Notes under the pieces: generated by a model | What the model was told of the DNA's origin: nothing | Databases searched by the model: none | Seen by the model: the letters and a program-made list of their open reading frames with translations, nothing else | Assembly: GCA_017634555.1 (NCBI GenBank) | Contig: JAGBNF010000035.1 | Coordinates: forward strand, 1-46,611 | Length of the DNA stretch: 46,611 bases | Direction of reading: 5' to 3' | Source of the DNA: Eubacterium sp. | GTDB taxonomy: Bacteria > Bacillota > Clostridia > Lachnospirales > Lachnospiraceae | Position numbers and translations under genes: made by a program | Shown here: positions 36,894-43,620 of the stretch, in pieces | How the letters are laid out: every line of letters begins with the position of its first letter | Position numbering within the stretch: position 1 is the first letter of the stretch

Positions 36894-38021
36894 TTAATAC
36901 TCGTCGTCCTCACCGTCGCCCGAGTCCCCGTCTTCACCGTCTTCGCCACCTTCACCTTCAGGTGCCATAGAATCCTCATGCTCATCGTATGTTTCAGAGA
37001 AGACATGTTTTCCTGATTCTTTATCGTCTACGTGATAATAAAGATATGAATGCTCTTCCGGCTGAAGTACGGCATTTATACATGCCAGTCCCGGATTACA
37101 GATAGGACCGCACGGAAGTCCCTTGTACATATAAGTGTTATACGGAGAATCAATCTCGATATCCTCATATGTGACAACTTCCTTGTCATACATACCGTTT
37201 GTAACAGGGTACAGAGCGGTAGGGTCTACCTGAAGAAGCATATCTTCGTTAAGACGATTATTTATAACGCCTGCAATGATCGGGCGTTCACTTTCAATCT
37301 TGGCCTCTCTCTCGACCATAGATGCTCTTGTCAGAACATCGAAAGAATTATATCCGAGCTCTTCTGCTCTGATTCGCATATCCTCAGAATAGTAATTTCT
37401 GAATGCCTGAAGCATCATACCTACTATCTGATCAGGAGTAGTATCCTTGTAAATATCATATGTAGCCGGGAAGAGATAACCTTCCAGCTTGTATCTTACA
37501 GGTGCACCCTCTGGGATATCGTTAAGATACTCGAAGTCTGCCTTAGTTACGGAATTAACCGCACTCAGGAACTCCTGCTTTGTACATATTCCTTCTTCCT
37601 CGCACCTTGCTGCGATCATATCAACCGTGAAGCCCTCGGGAATAACCAGCTTCACAACTACGTCTGAATCATCAATGATCGGACACATTGCCTCTATCAT
37701 CGAAAGTGTATTCATTCCCGTATTCAGTGTATAGGTTCCTGCTTTAAGCTTTCCGGAATACTCCGATTCCTGATATCTGTTTATAAAGGCTTTCTTATAC
37801 TTTATAAGCCCCTTGTTATACAGAATCTTTGCCGCATCCTTAATTCCGGCTCCTTCCGGAATGTTAACTACAACGTCCTGACCATCGCGGGTATACGTAC
37901 CGGCATACTCCTCTTCATATGCCGCTTTGTAGGAGTTGTAATAATCCTTAACTATCATTGCCAAAATCAGTGCCGCGACCACTACGATCAAGGCTTTTAC
38001 AAACTTAATTAGCTTATCCAA
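36894..38021 (-). CDS. mltG: Endolytic murein transglycosylase MltG (YceG-like)
   Basis: Cleaves nascent peptidoglycan strands at the membrane, setting glycan length. 375 residues with one N-terminal membrane segment (about 5-25). Family marks: VVNIPEGAGIKDAAKIL, LKAGTYTLNTGMN, the VVKLVIPEGFTVDMIA strand, LEGYLFPATYDI, the catalytic Glu region ASMVEREAKIESERP, and LQVDPTALYPV with YNTYMYKGLPCGPICNPG. Odd: after the normal end it has an acidic tail of about 25 residues, almost only Glu, Asp and Gly, on the outer side. Start is TTG (38019-38021), 5 nt after AGAGGTAG; no ATG fits. It lies in front of the FHA/kinase genes, and cell-wall targets of such kinases are known in other Firmicutes. Confidence 0.93.
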   Translation of the reverse strand: MDKLIKFVKALIVVVAALILAMIVKDYYNSYKAAYEEEYAGTYTRDGQDVVVNIPEGAGIKDAAKILYNKGLIKYKKAFINRYQESEYSGKLKAGTYTLNTGMNTLSMIEAMCPIIDDSDVVVKLVIPEGFTVDMIAARCEEEGICTKQEFLSAVNSVTKADFEYLNDIPEGAPVRYKLEGYLFPATYDIYKDTTPDQIVGMMLQAFRNYYSEDMRIRAEELGYNSFDVLTRASMVEREAKIESERPIIAGVINNRLNEDMLLQVDPTALYPVTNGMYDKEVVTYEDIEIDSPYNTYMYKGLPCGPICNPGLACINAVLQPEEHSYLYYHVDDKESGKHVFSETYDEHEDSMAPEGEGGEDGEDGDSGDGEDDEY

Positions 38022-38133
38022 GATGTCTACCTCTATTACTATTTTTCTTCATCAGGGCATAATACGCCTAATGATAATTTAACTACTATATACTACCATT
38101 TCCATGGTTAATTTTCAAGGAATAAACACATAA

Positions 38134-38170
38134 TAAAAAGGGGAACATAAATATTTCATATTCTGTCCCC
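38134..38170 (-). terminator. Intrinsic terminator after the glycerophosphotransferase pair
   Basis: GGGGA/TCCCC ends (38140-38146 with 38164-38170) with an A/T-rich, imperfect inner stem; the minus strand continues into TTTTTATTATG. The hairpin includes the last codons of the upstream gene. Confidence 0.6.
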
Positions 38171-39367
38171 TAATACCATATTCAAAACCTTCTCAGTGGC
38201 ATGTCCGTCACACGAAGCCATGAATTTTTCTTTGAAATTTTTAACCTTCTCAATGTCGAAGAATTCCTCCAGTTCCCTGATTCCTGTAAGGAGTTCTTCC
38301 TCGTTTCTGCATATCCTTCCCGGCACAAATTCGTCATACGGATAGTAGAAACCTCTCCAGTCTATATAGCTGTCCAGATCATATGCATAAAACAGCATCG
38401 GTCTCTCCAACAGAGAGTACTCGAAAACGAGTGATGAATAGTCGGAAATACATACGTCCGACACCAGCAGAAGCTCCTCGATCTCGAAGTCATCTGTCAC
38501 ATCCCTCGCAAAATCCCTGCATTCCTCGGGAATCGCCGTCCTTGTCTTCACAAAAGGATGCAGCTTGAACAGCATGACATACTTATCCCCAAGCTCTGCT
38601 TTAAACCTCGCAACATCTATCTCTTCCGGTGTCTCAGCCGTGCTCACGTGTCCTCTGAAGGTCGGAGCATACAGCAGGACCTTCTTTCCCTTTGCCTCGG
38701 GAAATGTACCATACAGGTGTGAATACGCCTCTTCCGAAGCCTTTTCGTCATAGAAATAGTCCGTCCTCGGGATTCCAACCGGCTTAACTATTCCCTTTCC
38801 CTCAAGGCCCATCGCCTCTTCATAAGCCCACACCACCTCAGGCGAGCTTACGGTCATATGTGTATAATTGCCGTGGAACGGGTATTTCTCAAGAGTCTTT
38901 GCATCCTCTCCAAACTTTTTATCGGATATGCTTTTTCCAAATTTCTTAAACGCTCCGCAGGCATGCCAGAGCTGCGTAACTACCGTCTTTCTCCTAATCG
39001 GGAGTGCCGCAAAAACATCTGATGCCTCATCCAAAAAAACATACTTCGCATCAGCAATATCCTTTATCATTTCCTTGCAGTATTTCTCATACTCACGCCG
39101 TCCCACAAAGCTCATATGCAGGAAATGTACCGATACCTTATAGCCTTTACCCTTCAGAATATCGTATATATACCGGAAATTGCTGCTTAACTCCTTTTCT
39201 CTGACCTCGACAAATACAGCCTTCTTCTTATCTATCGGCTTCATGGCATTATCGTGATAGAGCTTCGGATAAACATGTCTCAGCATATGAAATTTATACG
39301 CTTTGCTGCCGAGCTTTCTCACTTTGCGGTACATTTTATTAAGTTTTGAATCCCCGGTATTTCCCAT
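38156..39367 (-). CDS. CDP-glycerol glycerophosphotransferase family protein
   Basis: TagB/TagF-type GT-B enzyme transferring glycerol phosphate or another polyol phosphate, in teichoic-acid or surface polymer assembly at the inner membrane face. 403 residues. Family marks: TVVTQLWHACGAFKKFG, VSSPEVVWAYEEAMG, KPVGIPRTDYFYDEKA, KKVLLYAPTFRG, LFKLHPFV, and VCISDYSSLVFEYSLLERPM with LFYAYDLDSY and RGFYYPYDEFVPG. Its start ATG abuts the stop of the paralogue upstream (39368), so the two are coupled. The N-terminal 30 residues are basic and may bind the membrane. The acceptor polymer cannot be named from this window. Confidence 0.9.
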   Translation of the reverse strand: MGNTGDSKLNKMYRKVRKLGSKAYKFHMLRHVYPKLYHDNAMKPIDKKKAVFVEVREKELSSNFRYIYDILKGKGYKVSVHFLHMSFVGRREYEKYCKEMIKDIADAKYVFLDEASDVFAALPIRRKTVVTQLWHACGAFKKFGKSISDKKFGEDAKTLEKYPFHGNYTHMTVSSPEVVWAYEEAMGLEGKGIVKPVGIPRTDYFYDEKASEEAYSHLYGTFPEAKGKKVLLYAPTFRGHVSTAETPEEIDVARFKAELGDKYVMLFKLHPFVKTRTAIPEECRDFARDVTDDFEIEELLLVSDVCISDYSSLVFEYSLLERPMLFYAYDLDSYIDWRGFYYPYDEFVPGRICRNEEELLTGIRELEEFFDIEKVKNFKEKFMASCDGHATEKVLNMVLGDRI

Positions 39368-40495
39368 TTATGCCTCTTTGGTTATATAATCCGCTATTCT
39401 TTCCGTTGCTTTTCCGTCACAGCCCGACATATACCGCTCCAGGAACTCCTTCGTACTGTCATTATCATATATTGATCTGCCCTCCGAAAGCGCTCTTTTC
39501 ACGGCACTTTTCAGGGTTTCATTCTCCCTCGGATGAATTCCCGGAAGACTGCTGTAATCAAAGTAGAAGCCTCTTCTCTTCTCATAATCCTCCAGATCCG
39601 GAGCAAAATATACCACAGGAACGCCAAAACGTACAGCCTGAAAACTAAGGGAAGAATAATCTGTAATTACTACATCGCTGCACATCATCAGCTCTTCGGT
39701 CGTCATCGCTGGCGCACTGCCCGTCTGATGCGGATGAAGGCTCTTTATCACGCAGATCTCCCGCATCGCAGACAGCTTATCGATCTCGGTTTCCCCCGGT
39801 AAATCCGGTGCATCTGCCGACACCGCATCACCTGCCGCTCCTCTGAAGGTCGGTGCCCAGAGAACTGTATATCTTCCCGACGCCTCAGGATATTCCTTCT
39901 CAAATCTTTTTCTCAGCTGTCCGATAAACTCCTCATCAAAGAATCTGTCCGATTCGGAGACTCCCATAGGCCTTACTGTCCCTTCTTCTTTAATCTTCAT
40001 CGCACTCCTGAATGGTGTAACAGCATCGGGACCGCTGACAGTAACAAGATCATAATTCCTGTATACATTTCCTTTATACCAGTCAGGAACATCATCCTGC
40101 GCATCATATCCGAATTTCTTCAGTGCTCCGCAGGCATGCCAGAGCTGGATAACCTTTGTTTCCCGTCTTTTCCTGCATGATGCCGCCGGAATAAAGTTGT
40201 TGCAGAGAACAACATACTCGCTTACCGCATAAAGCTTCATGAATGCCGTCATCCTGCGATAACCTTCTGCCTTCGAAAGCTTAGACAGGTCAAAGCAGTA
40301 CTTGACCACATGCATTCCTCTTGCCTTAAGTGCATCATAAAGAAGCCTCATATGCTCGGGAAGCTCCTCATGATGTGCATCCGCAAATACAACCAGCCCT
40401 TTCCTGACGGGCTTTTTCCTGTTTATATTGTAGATCAGAGGAAAAATGCTCCGCTGCGAGAACATTTTAATTCCTTCTCTGAATATCCTTTTCAT
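39368..40495 (-). CDS. CDP-glycerol glycerophosphotransferase family protein (paralogue)
   Basis: 375 residues, same family and same order of motifs as the next gene: TKVIQLWHACGALKKFGYDA, VTVSGPDAVTPF, RPMGVSESDRFFDEE, YTVLWAPTFRG, IKSLHPHQ, and VVITDYSSLSFQAVRFGVPVVY with LEDYEKRRGFYFDYSSLPG. Two such enzymes in a row commonly work in sequence (primer, then extension), for example TagB-like then TagF-like. This division is inference. The start ATG at 40495 follows GGAGAG; a second in-frame Met at residue 11 is possible. Confidence 0.9.
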   Translation of the reverse strand: MKRIFREGIKMFSQRSIFPLIYNINRKKPVRKGLVVFADAHHEELPEHMRLLYDALKARGMHVVKYCFDLSKLSKAEGYRRMTAFMKLYAVSEYVVLCNNFIPAASCRKRRETKVIQLWHACGALKKFGYDAQDDVPDWYKGNVYRNYDLVTVSGPDAVTPFRSAMKIKEEGTVRPMGVSESDRFFDEEFIGQLRKRFEKEYPEASGRYTVLWAPTFRGAAGDAVSADAPDLPGETEIDKLSAMREICVIKSLHPHQTGSAPAMTTEELMMCSDVVITDYSSLSFQAVRFGVPVVYFAPDLEDYEKRRGFYFDYSSLPGIHPRENETLKSAVKRALSEGRSIYDNDSTKEFLERYMSGCDGKATERIADYITKEA

Positions 40496-40602
40496 CAGAC
40501 TCTCCGCTAAAAAATCATACTCTTCCTTTTGGCCTACATACGGCCGACCTGTACCGCCGCAATCTCTGCGGCCGTGAACAGCCTAATTGTACCACAATTC
40601 AC
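40496..40602 (-). promoter_or_regulatory. Leader of the glycerophosphotransferase pair with a hairpin
   Basis: On the minus strand a 6-bp GC-rich hairpin (GCCGCA, 5-nt loop, TGCGGC; about 40566-40582 reversed) and a further GGCC-rich stretch precede the gene by about 60 nt. No T run follows, so it is not a plain terminator. It could stabilise the message or take part in attenuation. A weak TACAAT is seen near 40587-40592. Confidence 0.3.
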
Positions 40603-40654
40603 TTGACACACGAAGATAAAAAATATATTATCTACTAAATTAGAGACATCTAAC
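40603..40654 (+). promoter_or_regulatory. Promoter and operator of the FeoB-associated protein gene
   Basis: TTGACA at 40603-40608, 17-nt spacer, TATTAT at 40626-40631. Seven nt after the -10 box comes the palindrome ATTAGA-GACA-TCTAAC (40639-40654), which would cover the transcription start. The same layout is found in front of feoA and of the putative small RNA. The site suits repression by a metal-responsive regulator. Which one is unknown. Confidence 0.75.
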
Positions 40655-40711
40655 TACTATGTTAAATGTACTCCCGAACATTTAGTTTGTACAGACCGAA
40701 AGGAATAAAAT

Positions 40712-40921
40712 ATGAATCTCTCAACGATAATAGCCGCCGCTGTCGTCATCGTCCTGGTCACGATTGCTGTCAGATATCTGCAAAAGAACGGAACCTGCGG
40801 AAGCTGTCCGGATAAGGGCGCCTGCCACGGACACTGCAGTACCGGTAATGTAAAAAAGGATCCTCTGTATAAAGAGAAATCCGATAAGATTGATGAATTA
40901 ATGAAAAAACACGGTTTCTGA
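40712..40921 (+). CDS. FeoB-associated Cys-rich membrane protein
   Basis: 69 residues: one membrane segment (about 5-22), then a Cys-rich cluster GTCGSCPDKGACHGHC (four Cys with His) and a Lys-rich tail. This is the small partner found beside feoB in Firmicutes, thought to help ferrous iron transfer to FeoB at the membrane. Here it is convergent with feoB rather than downstream of it, but its promoter carries the same operator as feoA, so both would respond to the same signal. Ribosome site AAAGGA 7 nt before ATG. Confidence 0.88.
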   Translation: MNLSTIIAAAVVIVLVTIAVRYLQKNGTCGSCPDKGACHGHCSTGNVKKDPLYKEKSDKIDELMKKHGF

Positions 40922-40947
40922 AAAATTTCAGAGACCGTGTTTTTTAG
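40903..40947. terminator. Bidirectional terminator between the Cys-rich protein gene and feoB
   Basis: Long stem of AAAAAACACGGT with ACCGTGTTTTTT and inner TTCTGA/TTTCAG pairing; A run on one side and T run on the other. The left arm contains the end of the 69-residue gene, and on the minus strand it terminates feoAB. Confidence 0.88.
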
Positions 40948-40960
40948 TACTTTGGTATAT

Positions 40961-42973
40961 TTATTTTGCTGCTGCAGGAAGTTCATCCAGCTTATATTCA
41001 ATTGCAACCGCTTTGTTATTATGCTTGATAATAGCAATAAGGACAGCAACGAAAAGTATCTCAAATATCAATCCGCCTACAAATCCTGCACCAAGTGTAC
41101 CTGTTGTGATAAGTGTACCTACCTGATATACCAGGAAGCCTACTGTGAAGCCTGTTGCAAGCTGAAGACCGATTGCACCCCATAACCATTTTGCACTTCG
41201 CATTTCGGAATTCATTGCACCGAGCGCAGCAAAGCATGGCGGTGTGTAAAGGTTAAACATAAGGTATGCAAGTGCTGCAACCTTTGTGATTCCCATAGCT
41301 ACTGCAACCGCATTTCCCTCACCTACAAGCTCAAGCTCTTCAGGATCAACAAGGTTTGTGATCGCATAAACTGTAGCGATTGTTCCGACTACATTTTCCT
41401 TCGCAATGAAGCCTGTTATAGCTGCTGCTGCAAGCTGCCAAGCTGCAATACCTACGATAGGTACAAGGAGATATGAGAATGGTCCTGCGACAGATGCAAG
41501 GATTGATGTATCCTCCATTCCCTCTTCTACAACTTCGAAGCTCCAGTTGAAGGACTGCATTATCTGAACTACTGTATTACATACAAGAATAACTGTTCCG
41601 GCCTTGATGATGTAAGCCTTACCACGCTCAAGCATTGAAAGAAGCGCAAACTTAAGGCTTGGTACTTTATACTCCGGAAGCTCAATGATAAAGAATGACT
41701 TTCTAAATTTAGCTGCTGTGATAGCCTTGATAAGAAGCGCTCCGAGAAGCACAAGTGCTATACCAACCATATATGCTACCCAGCTTACCCATTTTGATTC
41801 AGGGAAGAATGCGCCGGCGAAAAGTGCGATAACCGGAAGCTTAGCTCCGCAAGGCATAAATGTTGCAAGCATCGCTGTTGCACGTCTTTCTCTCTCATTT
41901 TTGATAGTACGACATGCCATGATAGCCGGGATTCCGCATCCTGTACCGATTACCATAGGGATTACTGACTTTCCTGAAAGACCTACTCTCTTGAAGATAG
42001 GATCAAGAACTACTGTAGCTCTTGACATATAACCGCAATCCTCAAGAAGTGCGATAAGGAAATACATAACCATAACAAGTGGGAGGAATCCGACAACGGC
42101 ACCAACACCACCGATAATACCATCAACCAGGAGAGCATACAGAAGCGGATTTGCATCCTCCATCTTTTCTCCTACCCATCCCTGGAAGGATTCGATCCAT
42201 CCTGCCAGTATATCGGCAATCCATGTACCTACGGTTGTCTGTGATACATAGAATACAAGGAACATGATACCCGCAAAGATAAAGATACCGAGTATCGGGT
42301 GTGCGATTATCTTATCGATCTTATCGCCTATAGTCTTATCCTTTGTAAGAGTCTTACGCTTCTCAACATCCTTAACGATTCCCTTAACAAAGTCAAATCT
42401 CTTTCTGTCTGCCTTATCAACCTCTTCCTTGTTTGTAAGGTCTATATTTCCCTGAACATAAGGTGCCTTCTGTCCCTTACCGATAAGAGCTGCGGCAGCC
42501 TTAACAACGTCCTTCAGACCTTCATCAGAAGTTGAAACTGTTCTGATTACAGGACATCCGAGCTTCTCTGACAGCTTGTCGACATCAATCTTATTGCCCT
42601 TCTTATCATTCATATCACTCTTATTGAGTGCTACAACTACAGGAATTCCAAGTTCAAGCAGCTGTGTTGTAAAGAAAAGGCTTCTGCTCAGATTTGTTGC
42701 ATCAACTATATTAATTATCGCATCCGGGTTTTCATGCTTCACATAACTGCTCGTGATGCTTTCCTCCGATGTGAAAGGAGACATGGAATATGCTCCCGGA
42801 AGATCGACTGCTATGATCTCCTTGCTCCCTTCATTGTACTGTTTCTTAATCGGGCTCTCTTTCTTATCAACTGTAACGCCGGCCCAGTTACCGATTCTCT
42901 CCTTTCGACCGGTGAGAGCGTTATACATTGTGGTCTTTCCGCTGTTCGGATTACCCGTTAACGCGATTCTCAT
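40961..42973 (-). CDS. feoB: Ferrous iron transporter FeoB
   Basis: GTP-dependent Fe(II) importer of the inner membrane, 670 residues. N-terminal G domain: G1 GNPNSGKTT (7-15), NWAGVTV (G2 region), G3 DLPGAYSM, G4 NKSD, G5 VSTSDEG. Then the helical spacer and a membrane part with two gate repeats (FLPLVMVMYFLIALLEDCGYMSR, GTGCGIPAI, FMPCGAKLPV) and a second set ending in YTPPCFAALGAM. All key Cys are kept. Slightly shorter than the roughly 770 residues of E. coli FeoB, usual for Firmicutes. ATG 6 nt after AGGAGG. It lies 123 bp after feoA, with a hairpin in between. Confidence 0.97.
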   Translation of the reverse strand: MRIALTGNPNSGKTTMYNALTGRKERIGNWAGVTVDKKESPIKKQYNEGSKEIIAVDLPGAYSMSPFTSEESITSSYVKHENPDAIINIVDATNLSRSLFFTTQLLELGIPVVVALNKSDMNDKKGNKIDVDKLSEKLGCPVIRTVSTSDEGLKDVVKAAAALIGKGQKAPYVQGNIDLTNKEEVDKADRKRFDFVKGIVKDVEKRKTLTKDKTIGDKIDKIIAHPILGIFIFAGIMFLVFYVSQTTVGTWIADILAGWIESFQGWVGEKMEDANPLLYALLVDGIIGGVGAVVGFLPLVMVMYFLIALLEDCGYMSRATVVLDPIFKRVGLSGKSVIPMVIGTGCGIPAIMACRTIKNERERRATAMLATFMPCGAKLPVIALFAGAFFPESKWVSWVAYMVGIALVLLGALLIKAITAAKFRKSFFIIELPEYKVPSLKFALLSMLERGKAYIIKAGTVILVCNTVVQIMQSFNWSFEVVEEGMEDTSILASVAGPFSYLLVPIVGIAAWQLAAAAITGFIAKENVVGTIATVYAITNLVDPEELELVGEGNAVAVAMGITKVAALAYLMFNLYTPPCFAALGAMNSEMRSAKWLWGAIGLQLATGFTVGFLVYQVGTLITTGTLGAGFVGGLIFEILFVAVLIAIIKHNNKAVAIEYKLDELPAAAK

Positions 42974-43009
42974 TTTTTATCCTCCTTTGGTTATTAAACA
43001 TTAAGATTA

Positions 43010-43025
43010 ATTAGATGTAATTAAC
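43010..43025. promoter_or_regulatory. Possible degenerate operator between feoA and feoB
   Basis: ATTAGA-TGTA-ATTAAC keeps the left half of the operator seen at the three iron-locus promoters; the right half has two mismatches. No good -10 box stands at the matching distance, so it may be a chance match in A/T-rich DNA. Confidence 0.25.
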
Positions 43026-43037
43026 CGTATATGAAAA

Positions 43038-43058
43038 ATAGAAGGGCATGCGCCCTGC
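43038..43058 (-). terminator. Weak terminator-like hairpin between feoA and feoB
   Basis: AGGGC/GCCCT stem (43043-43047 with 43052-43056) with a 4-nt loop; on the minus strand it is followed by TCTATTTTTC. It could lower feoB transcription relative to feoA or be a processing site. Confidence 0.4.
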
Positions 43059-43096
43059 TACTTATCATCAAAAAATATCCTGTCGATATTACTGTG

Positions 43097-43318
43097 TCAG
43101 CCTTCGATCTCTATAGCTTCCGCCAGTTCCTTATCGATGTTATATCTGGCATCCTTGATCGATACCACAAGATTATTCTTCTTCCTGTCAACTACTGTAA
43201 TGCTCTCTCCGCTATAACATCCCAAAGAAAAAAGAAAGCTCTCCATTTCATCGTCTCCGCCCGTATTAATGGCGGAAATAATATATTCCTTACCAAGATC
43301 TGCTACATTTAAATTCAT
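43097..43318 (-). CDS. feoA: Ferrous iron transport protein A
   Basis: 73-residue SH3-like FeoA protein, cytoplasmic partner of FeoB. Seen: LNVADLGKEYIIS start, the DDEMESFLFSLGCYSGESITVV centre (FeoA L-x-LG-hydrophobic region), and NLVVSIKDARYNIDKELAEAIEI at the end. Ribosome site AAAAGGAG 7 nt before ATG. It is the first gene of feoAB, under the 43340-43391 promoter. Confidence 0.93.
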   Translation of the reverse strand: MNLNVADLGKEYIISAINTGGDDEMESFLFSLGCYSGESITVVDRKKNNLVVSIKDARYNIDKELAEAIEIEG

Positions 43319-43339
43319 GTTTAAACTCCTTTTAATTGC

Positions 43340-43391
43340 GTTATATATATCTAACCTAACTTAATTTAATATAATACGCTCAAAATGTCAA
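43340..43391 (-). promoter_or_regulatory. feoAB promoter and operator
   Basis: On the minus strand TTGACA (43386-43391), 17-nt spacer, weak -10 TAAATT (43363-43368), 7 nt, then GTTATA-TATA-TCTAAC (written on the plus strand, 43340-43355), one mismatch from a perfect palindrome. The spacing equals that of the two sister promoters. The weak -10 box suggests lower output than the small RNA promoter. Confidence 0.72.
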
Positions 43392-43394
43392 CTG

Positions 43395-43461
43395 TTTTAT
43401 TAAGAAAAACTCCCGATTTTATTAAGAAAAACTCCCGATTTTTATTAAGAAAAACTCCCGA
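43395..43461. repeat. Three tandem copies of a 22-nt terminator arm
   Basis: Copies at 43395-43416, 43417-43438 and 43439-43461 (the last with one extra T). On the minus strand each reads TCGGGAG, T run, CTTAATAAAA: the 3' arm and T tract of the small RNA terminator. Only the third copy lies next to the 5' arm. No spacers, so it is not a CRISPR. Confidence 0.85.
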
Positions 43462-43483
43462 GCCGTATATACAGTTCGGGAGT
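43441..43483 (-). terminator. Terminator of the putative small RNA
   Basis: 8-bp stem ACTCCCGA/TCGGGAGT (minus strand; plus positions 43476-43483 and 43454-43461) with a loop holding GTATATAC, then TTTTTCTTAAT. Two further copies of the 3' arm follow and could act as back-ups. Confidence 0.8.
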
Positions 43484-43556
43484 CATCAAAGGAGTTTATC
43501 TATAACTAATCCGCGAGGATTTAGTTATCTGGAATTCGTGTTAGATACCTCTAACG
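43445..43556 (-). ncRNA. Candidate metal-regulated small RNA (about 110 nt)
   Basis: A strong minus-strand promoter (TTGACA-17-TATTAT) leads into a stretch without any open frame that ends at a clear terminator before the feoA promoter. From the predicted 5' end it holds the operator palindrome (43540-43555, able to fold), a near-perfect 11-bp hairpin (43502-43512 with 43517-43528, one bulge), then a probably unpaired GATAAACTCCTTTGATG (43484-43500), then the terminator. CTCCTTT is complementary to Shine-Dalgarno sites. The form is that of base-pairing small RNAs such as Fur-controlled FsrA, but no homology to a known RNA is recognised. Alternative: an attenuated upstream leader of feoAB. Confidence 0.6.
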
Positions 43557-43591
43557 CAATATATAATACATTTTATCTAAGGATTTGTCAA
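43540..43591 (-). promoter_or_regulatory. Promoter and perfect operator of the small RNA
   Basis: Minus strand: TTGACA (43586-43591), 17 nt, TATTAT (43563-43568), 7 nt, then the perfect 16-bp palindrome GTTAGA-TACC-TCTAAC (plus-strand reading, 43540-43555). It is the best of the three sites in the iron locus. The -35 box overlaps that of the divergent GIY-YIG gene. Confidence 0.78.
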
Positions 43592-43614
43592 CAGTAAATC
43601 ATATACTGTATAAT
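43585..43614 (+). promoter_or_regulatory. Promoter of the GIY-YIG gene (leaderless)
   Basis: TTGTCA at 43585-43590, 18-nt spacer, consensus TATAAT at 43609-43614. Only 6 nt separate the -10 box from the ATG at 43621, so transcription should begin at or next to the start codon. No ribosome site is present. Confidence 0.6.
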
Positions 43615-43620
43615 CTCCTT

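Noticed and set aside
43340-43355. Classical Fur box at feoA
   Set aside because: The palindrome is GTTA-N8-TAAC in form and does not match GATAAT-type Fur repeats; the regulator is left open.
43395-43461. Possible CRISPR or iteron array
   Set aside because: Only three direct copies without spacers, each equal to the terminator arm and T tract; explained by duplication of the terminator.
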